64,000 nucleotides of DNA, taken from the NCBI GenBank assembly GCA_026874595.1, contig CM049317.1:37358401-37422400 (forward strand). The letters are read 5' to 3'. A program made the position numbers and the translations under genes. Origin of the DNA: Sipunculus nudus (taxonomy: Eukaryota; Annelida; Sipuncula; Golfingiida; Sipunculidae). Each line of letters opens with the position of its first letter. Position 1 is the first letter of the stretch. Below are positions 57,199 to 64,000 of this stretch, piece by piece. The notes under the pieces were generated by a model. It ran no database searches, was not told where the DNA came from, and saw nothing but the letters and a program-made list of their open reading frames with translations.

Positions 57199-57612
57199 TT
57201 GGCAGCGAGTCAGTCAATGTGATGTGATGCGTTTTTTCAGGTACGTGTATGTATTTCCTGTACTTTGAAAAGTTCTTTAGCTGTAAAGTACCATAGTCAT
57301 GTAACGTAAATTTATTACAACTGTTGGATAAATCACATTTTTCATTTATTTGATCGTTGATGGATTATTTTAACCAGTTATCTCGTATCAAGTGGTGTAT
57401 AGAGCAACTACGCAAGAATAAGCTATTTCGACGACGCTTGTAACTGATATCGTTGTCAGCCTCTAATATTCATGCCGAATCTTGTAATTATGTATAATCA
57501 TTTAATATTGTTTATTATAAGGTAATGACTCATGACATATATGTAATGTATTATATGTATATAATATTTGGCAGCGAGTCAGTCAATGTGATGTGATGCG
57601 GTTTTTTTCAGA
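57199..57612 (+). repeat. 33-bp exact direct repeat, 369 bp apart
   Basis: TTGGCAGCGAGTCAGTCAAT plus GTGATGTGATGCG occurs at 57199 and 57568, each followed by G and T(6-7)CAG. The CAG after a T tract resembles a 3' splice acceptor, but no open reading frame follows either copy, so it is more probably a duplicated segment or small dispersed repeat. Confidence 0.8.
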
Positions 57613-57715
57613 TTTCGCAAACAAAACAGTTTTCCACCACGCTGTTGTTGGTAGTGCAGCCCAACCCCCTAAGACGCCGCCAATCCGTACCTATACGACC
57701 GAGGTGTTACAAATA

Positions 57716-57719
<4 letters not shown>

Positions 57720-57757
<38 letters not shown>

Positions 57758-57815
57758 AGTTTATATAATTACTTCAATTTAAAACCATAATGCATTATTT
57801 ATATAAAATCATCAT

Positions 57816-57858
<43 letters not shown>

Positions 57859-57860
57859 AA
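57720..57860. repeat. Two (TA)n microsatellites
   Basis: (TA)n at about 57722-57756 and 57822-57855, 65 bases apart. Confidence 0.95.
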
Positions 57861-58510
57861 ATTATACTTTTTTAAATAAATGTAATCTTGCGTTACAAAA
57901 CGGTACTATTTTTATAAGAGAATATTAAAAGATCATATATATACACACATATGTATATATAATATATAATTATTTATATTATTGTATTATTGTAGATGTT
58001 AAGACGTACATTATATTTCTTGAACTAAGAAGAATTTGTGTTTATATTTCAAATATTTGCTCACACACACACCATCACATGCAACACACACACACGCGTA
58101 AACAGATCATCTCTGATTTGATACTCTGCTGCCTGGCTTTGGTTTGGTTGGAGATGGACGAATTTGGTAGGTCATTTGCATTTTTAAATGTATATAGTAT
58201 TTCAAATGATACAAAAAAAAGTGTAATCACACCATGTTTTTCCCTACAGATAGCCATTGCACAAGAAGGTCAAATGTACATATACAACCCCTTATCAGTA
58301 ACATTAAAAGTGCAGTAGGTAAGCGTATGACACCAAATTTATCCACAGAGGCCATTCTTTCATTCGGAATAATAATATATGTTATTTTATGTAACCATCG
58401 CAACGATGAAACCTTTTACAAATGAAAACTGTTTATTCATATTTGCACTTGCTGACCTCCTTGACCTTAAAAAATGTTCCGAGGTCGTCATGTTTAATAT
58501 AATGAAGCAA
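57860..58510. other. Noncoding, AT- and CA-rich stretch
   Basis: CA-rich words (58061-58100) and AT-rich text. Opposed frames at 58075-58318 show no recognisable domain. Confidence 0.35.
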
Positions 58511-58522
58511 ATTAAATATATT

Positions 58523-58614
58523 TTATGATGATAAGTGTTTTAAAGTTTTCCCCTTCTGAATCGCAAAGTGTTATGATGATAAGTGTTTTAAAATTTTCCC
58601 CTTCTGAATAGCAA
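58523..58614 (+). repeat. Tandem duplication of ~46 bp
   Basis: TTATGATGATAAGTGTTTTA followed by AAGTTTTCCCCTTCTGAAT occurs twice in succession with two or three differences. Confidence 0.85.
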
Positions 58615-58944
58615 ATGTTACATACAAATGTTACCCCTACCCCTATATGTCTTACACAAGTGGTGCCATAAATTGGTTTGACGATAGACATATAAACGGG
58701 CATATGTACTCAGAAAGCTACCACCGATTCAATGCTATCACACATTTTCTAACTCCAGGGTTGTATTCCATGCCAAATATCACTATTAGAATTATTCCCC
58801 TCAGATGGTTCCAGTGACCAAATGTTCAGGGTCTGGCTCATGGACTAAGAAGGTTCCAGTCGTGTCGATATAGCAACTTTGCAAGCAACATTGAGAAATT
58901 GGGGTCTTATATGGTGTGTGGCATATATAATAGAGAAATGTAAG

Positions 58945-59050
58945 AACAGTCATGCTGGTTCATTGTATAGAGAACTGGAATATAAATACACAGAAATTTC
59001 GATCCTTTCGGTGACCTTCAGATTGCCGGTCGTTCCGTATATATATATAT
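58945..59050 (-). mobile_element. SINE fragment (minus strand)
   Basis: On the minus strand GGTCACCGAAAGGATCGAAAT is followed by TTCTGTGTATTTATATTCC and CTATACAATGAACCAGCATG. The tail matches the arms of the 11.7-kb hairpin. Upstream GACCGGCAATCTGAAGGTCA looks like a tRNA-derived anticodon-arm and B-box zone. The 5' head is replaced by (AT)n. Confidence 0.55.
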
Positions 59051-59059
59051 ATTAGTGAA

Positions 59060-60350
59060 TCAATTAAAAGAGAAATGAGGAGTTAAGAAGTGCCGCAGTA
59101 TAGCTCGGAGAAAAAACACAGACTGCCGATGTGACACAGTGGAAAATACGAAGCTTATTGTGTAATAAAGACTCGTGATTTGCTGAAGGCACCTGCCTGT
59201 AATCATTAATTAAGAATAACCTTAAAGTCCGAAGAAAAGGTTTACCTCCGCCGTTTTCTACGGGGTCTTATATATTGTTTTTCATTAGTGATTGTTATTA
59301 TTTCCCTTTGGAAATAAAACCACTCTTTATTGTTCAATACAATAATTGATACTATAGCCGGGCCCGAAACTCATTTAGCATGGTATTAAATTACGGTAAT
59401 ATCAAGAGAGCTCTTGGTCACTTTATCACTGTGTAGGATTATAATGTTGCAAGCAACGGAGGTGCTCCTGACGGTTTCCAATGAATTCTCTACAGTATAA
59501 GATTAATCTGTTCATAGACTATCATACACGCCGTACTATGACTCTTATCCGTCAGAAGTTAGGTTTATTTTAGTTTCCTCAAACCGTTTGTTGAATAATG
59601 CAAAAACCAACGAATGTCTACTGGGTAAAACCGTCTCAATTATTTCCTACTGAAGTTGTTAAATACAGCATTACACGATGAGCTATATTTTATGACTCCG
59701 ACATTTCATACATGCAAAGAAAATATATATGTATTCGAGTTGATTTTTCTGTGGACAAACACACACACACACATATGTATATATGATAAATATTAGTTAT
59801 TGGTAACTACGAAAAGCAACCAGAAAAGAGACATTTCTATTGGTTTGACCAATCCCACAATTGCACTGCACTGGTCTTTTATCGTGTTGAATCGATCTTA
59901 CTTGTAAAAACCGGCTACGTTTACATGGGGATATACGAGTAAGGAATTAAATAGGCGGATTTTAATGTGTATATTCGATCTCTATGGTATCCATGCATAG
60001 ATTTGCTTACAAACAGCCAGACACGGGACACGGATGGAGGCGACTTAACCAACTAAAGTCTGTGTTTCGCACATAGTAGGTTTTTTTTATTATTACACGA
60101 ACACGTGTAACTGACAGTGTAAGGCCTGACAGCAATAATACATTGCGGATATCACAAACTATGACACCGAGCCAACTGAAATCAAATGAAGCAAAGTGAA
60201 TGGGCTCTGAATCCTAGCTGAAATATAATAGACTCTATGGTTGCCCTGGATTTTTCCCATTTTTAGACACTTACTTGTTTGTGGACCTGTGTGATGAGTC
60301 CTAAAATTAATAGAATTGTTTTGTCCGCCGGCCACTGAAATTTAAAAACG
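59060..60350. other. Noncoding stretch with one dispersed-repeat copy
   Basis: About 59385-59560 (CGGTAATATCA, ATCACTGTGTAGGAT, GTTGCAAGCAACGGA, CTGACGG, CATACACGCCGT) resembles 63530-63740 in order. A short (AC)n lies at 59759-59772. No gene recognised. Confidence 0.45.
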
Positions 60351-60354
60351 GGAC

Positions 60355-60400
60355 ACCCCGTACTTGGGAGTGAAGGTGGGCCCTGATTATCTACCATAAA
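60355..60400 (+). repeat. Short dispersed repeat, partner at 62046-62083
   Basis: GTACTTGGGAGTGAAGGTGG then CCCTGATTATCTACCATA matches GTGCTTAGGAGTGAAGATGG then CCCGTGATTATCCACCATA at 62046-62083. Confidence 0.6.
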
Positions 60401-60959
60401 CTCAAATTAATATTATGCTAAACTATAAATGACACTTGGATCGCTTACCGCTGTCATCAAATGTAAAATATCCAGATCCGCTAAAAATTGATACAACCTA
60501 TGACCCACCATTCAATATTAAATCATTGAAATTCATTGAAAACCTTATTTCATATTGACAGCAAACAAAAAGTAAAACAATGAAACAAAAGTAAAAAATA
60601 TATTTGCCTTCCAAGATGGAAAAATGAAGCTCATTTAGACATTTGGAGGCTTTATCGAGTTGATATTGTTTTTATTGGCTCAGATTGGCTGATGGTGAAT
60701 TTATTTCTTAATGAACCTCAATAAGTGTGTATATTCTACCGTTGTTGGTGGACCTGTACGTTATGGAAAACAACCTGGATAGCAGACAAAAAGGTCCCGA
60801 ATTTTCCTGGATCGAGATCCAGATCTTATTTCTAGTTATGGATTTCAATGTTAACGGACAAAGCGAAACTTCTTGTAGGTGCAGGGTTGTTTCTTGCACA
60901 ACCTATCATTAAAATCCATTGTAAATTCTGTGGATTCACTGCATCACAAATTACAAGCA

Positions 60960-61385
60960 TAAATACACAAAACACCTCTGATCAATAACCCCCATGCACC
61001 AAATTCTGAAATACAGCATCTTGAATTATATGAACTAGTATTTCAAGAAATACTGAAAATCAGCAATTATAAAGGCAAAGAAATAATATGGGGCGGGGAT
61101 TTTAATGTACATCTCACTGATCGGGATGCTGATGGAGGAAGATTAAGTATTAAACATAACTCTGTTAATAAAATCTCAATGATAATGGATACTTTAAACT
61201 TATGTGATATATGGCGCATAAAACATGAATTAGTTAAAGTTTTTACTTGGCTTCTATCTAGACCTTTAATTCAGAGACGCCTTGATTACTTTTTTTTAAT
61301 AACACATACGTTGTTGCCATATACTACATGTTGTGAGCTATCTCTAGTGTTAACACTGACATTTGATAGTGCTATTTTCTAAATG
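60960..61385 (+). pseudogene. Tx1/L1-like LINE endonuclease fragment
   Basis: Plus strand, across frames: APNSEIQHLELYELVFQEIL, KISNYKGKEIIWGGDFNVHL, TDRDADGG, then the 67-codon frame 61179-61382: MIMDTLNLCDIWRIKHELVK, VFTWLLSRPLIQRRLDYFFL, followed by a diverged TDHS box. WGGDFN, L.DIWR, FTW.....QRRLDYF are the APE endonuclease blocks of L1/Tx1 elements. Both flanks are cut: no RT or ORF1 nearby. Not a copy of the 50.9-kb element to judge by text (FTWHQKEPEIHCRLGM there). Confidence 0.8.
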
Positions 61386-61584
61386 GGTTTAATTTCAGGT
61401 CATGATGTTATTACCAAATTCTATACTCGTAGCTGTATTAGCTATTCTCCTTTCGTAAGCAATGTATCTTAAAATCATGGAGCTGGTATTTGAACTCGGT
61501 ACTTAAAAGTACAGACGGGTTATTTACTTTAAAATGAGTACGAGCCAACCTTAACTACTAAATACTTGTTTTTTATTTGTTATA

Positions 61585-61885
61585 TAACGATAGTTGCCTC
61601 CTCCAGAAGGGTATCCGTTCATCCCTGTTCGTGTGTGTGTTCGTGCAAGTGTTTGTGCTATTCTTCATGCAACCATGAGCGGGATCGTTTGATATTTTTA
61701 GGGCATTTCATGAACGGGCCAGGCAAAAATCGATTAGATTTCGGCTTGAATCAAGCATAACCCGGATTCATATACGCCACCAATGAATTTGCACAAATTT
61801 GCAGTGACTTTTGCACTTATGAACCTGGGAAAATGGACCGAATAAGTGAATGCAAACACGGCCCAGCATCGTGCGCCACCAACCT
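61585..61885 (+). repeat. Dispersed repeat, copy 1 (AACGATAGTTGCCTCC)
   Basis: TAACGATAGTTGCCTCCTCC, AGAAGGGTATCCGTTC, CCCTGTTCGTGTGTG and, near 61835, GACCGAATAAGTGAATGCAAAC. The same blocks recur at 62299-62410, where the middle is shorter. Confidence 0.7.
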
Positions 61886-62298
61886 CCGTACAAGGTACAG
61901 ATCTATTGAAATCCTTGAATTTTATAGAAGGACCTCATGTGTGGAGAATGGTACGTCACAAGGTCTAAAGTTGTGGCACCCTCAAGGGGCCGGTGGACCC
62001 CTCAAGGTAGCCTGCTCCCCTGCCCAGGTCACGGGCGAACGCCTCGTGCTTAGGAGTGAAGATGGCCCGTGATTATCCACCATACGGCTTTTGCACACCG
62101 GACAGTACAAAGTAGGAACTTCAGCACCAAGATTTCAGTGACTGCTGACGGTTTTTGAAACGCGTGCTTTCAGTACTGAGATGAAATACCTTCTGCCCAG
62201 AGCACCTAACAGTTGGCCTCTCTCATGGAGTCCCAATTGAAATAGGATCAACCAATTTTAAAAAAAAGCTATTACAACCCCGGCGAAACTGTTTATTT

Positions 62299-62410
62299 TA
62301 ACGATAGTTGCATCCGCCAGGAGGGTATGCGTTCGTCCCTGTTCGTGTGTTTTTGTTTGATCAATCACGCATGAATATTGTCCGAATAAATGAATGCAAA
62401 CATGGGTTGG
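62299..62410 (+). repeat. Dispersed repeat, copy 2 (internally deleted)
   Basis: TAACGATAGTTGCATCCGCC, AGGAGGGTATGCGTTCGTCC, CTGTTCGTGTGTTTT, then GTCCGAATAAATGAATGCAA. About 180 bases present between the blocks in copy 1 are lost. Confidence 0.7.
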
Positions 62411-62449
62411 AGAGCATCCCGCTTTTAGGACTTGTTAAGTTACAGTTCA

Positions 62450-63500
62450 GTTTTGCGTTTATATTTCCCATATATTCATTTTGAATATGTAATTAGTTGT
62501 TTATTAGCAGCATTACGCACTTATAAAGTAGGATTTAGATATGGATGCAGCTGAACAGAATATCAGTGGTTAATCATAAAATATCATGTTCACACATGAT
62601 AAGCCTGATAAACTCCGGGAACAATCATTCTGATTTTAAAATTATTGTGTAAATTGCACGCAATGCTACTATGATTCGCGATGCGGAAAAGGCAAGAGAA
62701 GGCAAGGTTAGTTTAATGCACTATAACAGTAACCGTCAACGATTGAGGGAGATCATTCAATGCTCGTAAATGTTATTCTGATCTTTTCCCCTGATTGTTA
62801 TTATTTGCTCGGGAACAATTTAGTAAAAATTATTAACAAAAGGTCAGTGATACATAAAGTACGGGGATAGAATTTAGATGTTAAAAGTAACCAGATGTAT
62901 GTGGTACACTGAACATTGTGGTAGTCAACGTTTAGGTTCCAGTTATAAAATATCCTGGCATTCAGAACTCATGTAAATGTGATCGGTGAAATGTTATAAT
63001 CAGAATCTCTACGAAATATCAGGGCATCTTTGTCAAATATTCCTGAGAAAGACCCAGGTACACAATAACTTCCAAATAGGCTTATTCTGACGAAACAACA
63101 TCATGACTTTTAGATGTTATAAGCTATATCAAGAGGTGACGTTCAACTATAAGTATAACTAACAAGCAAACGTATAAAAACAGTTTTCAATCTGAGCAGA
63201 AGAAGCCGACACATATGTGAATGATGTAATGTTATTTAGTAGGTTCCGATATGTCTCTTTTATATTTTCATATATTTATAAAGGTTTCTACTTGTCTCTT
63301 TTCAAACAACCTTGAATTATTGTTCAACAACATATTTGATTTTCTGCCCTGTTTAAATTGCTTTAGTGTGCTTGAGTTGAATGTCAGATATTATGCAGGA
63401 TACTCCGTCCTTTCTGTAAAAAAATAAAATTGCCATGATATAGGCATGATTAAAAAGAATTTAAAAAAAAATAACACTACCATACAAAAGATTTACGCTT
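62450..63500. other. Noncoding stretch, no gene recognised
   Basis: AT-rich, no sustained frame or repeat partner seen. Confidence 0.4.
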
Positions 63501-63529
63501 AATATTGTAAATAATATACAACGGATGGG

Positions 63530-63643
63530 TCTGCGGTAATATCAGGTGTACTTCTGTTCACCAATGTTCGCTATCACTGTACAGGATCATGTTGTTACAA
63601 GCAACGGAACTGATTCTGACGGGATCTCTTAAGCTTCCTGTGA

Positions 63644-63680
<37 letters not shown>

Positions 63681-63740
63681 ACCTTGTCCATAAAATGCCA
63701 TAACCCCCTATCATTCAGCTCTTACGCATCAGGCATTGAA
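63530..63740 (+). repeat. Dispersed repeat, partner of 59385-59560
   Basis: CGGTAATATCAGG, ATCACTGTACAGGATCATG, GTTACAAGCAACGGA and CTGACGGGATCTC are followed by a (TA)n tract (63648-63678) and then ATCATTCAGCTCTTACGCATC. The same order without the (TA)n is at 59385-59560. Confidence 0.5.
63645..63680. repeat. (AT)n microsatellite
   Basis: About 34 bases of alternating A and T inside the dispersed repeat. Confidence 0.95.
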
Positions 63741-64000
63741 GTTATTATTAAGGATCTTTCCTAAAGTAACCATTGAATCATGTCCAGGAAGGCGAACCCC
63801 TTTAGTCGAGAGCTGATTTTGTTTTAATAAATATTTGTATACTTGGCCATGGGTATACTTGGATATTGGTAATGTTAGAACAGTCGTTCTAAAAAAGCAT
63901 ATTGACAGGCTATTTTGAACGAAACCTCGGCACTTTTTTCTAATTAAAACTAGTGAAAGAGTTTCTTACGCTTATTTGTTCATAACATGATCATTTATTC

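Noticed and set aside
57225-57245. Splice acceptor of a host exon
   Set aside because: T-tract plus CAG is suggestive but no open coding exon or donor could be paired with it.

Overview
The window is animal nuclear DNA: AT-rich, with long (AT)n, (GT)n and (CT)n microsatellites and dense decayed transposable elements. The mix of Ty3/Gypsy, Penelope-like (GIY-YIG), DIRS-like, Tx1/L1-like and CR1/Jockey-like retroelements, Harbinger and P-type transposases, tRNA-derived SINEs and dispersed repeats ending in runs of GGAC and CAGCTGAGCT suggests a marine invertebrate, probably a lophotrochozoan such as a mollusc. The organism is an inference. I found no convincing host exon, functional tRNA, rRNA or CRISPR; it reads as intergenic or intronic repeat-rich DNA.

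Layout. 1-15 kb: noncoding tandem and dispersed repeats: a ~245-bp array (1718-2800), a composite element of ~340-bp units (2806-4281), a ~280-bp array (5950-6610), a foldback MITE-like element (8052-8417), SINE pieces with a 63-bp-arm hairpin (11.7-12.1 kb), and ~165-bp degenerate repeats (13.1-14.1 kb). 15.2-16.8 kb: decayed DIRS-type retroelement. 20.7-24.8 kb: an apparently undescribed 4.1-kb element with ~700-bp terminal inverted repeats built from ~170-bp units and a possible 3-bp target duplication. 25.2-28.3 kb: minus-strand CR1/Jockey LINE split by a second composite element with TTATA duplications.

29.8-43.3 kb: retroelement nest. Gypsy-1 (29855-34894) has a long 5' LTR, an Arg-type primer site, gag, protease, RT and RNase H, no integrase and a truncated 3' LTR. 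Gypsy-2 (36791-41269) has 142-bp LTRs and GTTCA duplications, has lost the central RT, and sits inside a minus-strand Penelope-like element that is itself in tandem with a second, 5'-truncated Penelope copy sharing a ~116-bp terminal repeat.

45-47 kb: internally deleted Harbinger in which the MADF-type and transposase reading frames abut. 47-50.3 kb: a diverged ~150-bp array and a third composite element, followed by a P-type transposase fragment (50.26-50.94 kb) and a Tx1/L1-like LINE on the minus strand (50.94-54.59 kb). 54.7-64 kb: mostly noncoding, with microsatellites, a LINE endonuclease fragment (60.96-61.39 kb) and small dispersed repeats.

All recognised protein genes belong to mobile elements and nearly all carry stops or frameshifts; none looks able to make a full set of active proteins. 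The strongest candidates for something undescribed are the composite tandem-array element family (three copies plus a diverged relative), the 4.1-kb long-TIR element, and a 12-bp GGTGGCGCCACC palindrome shared by repeat families that otherwise look unrelated.
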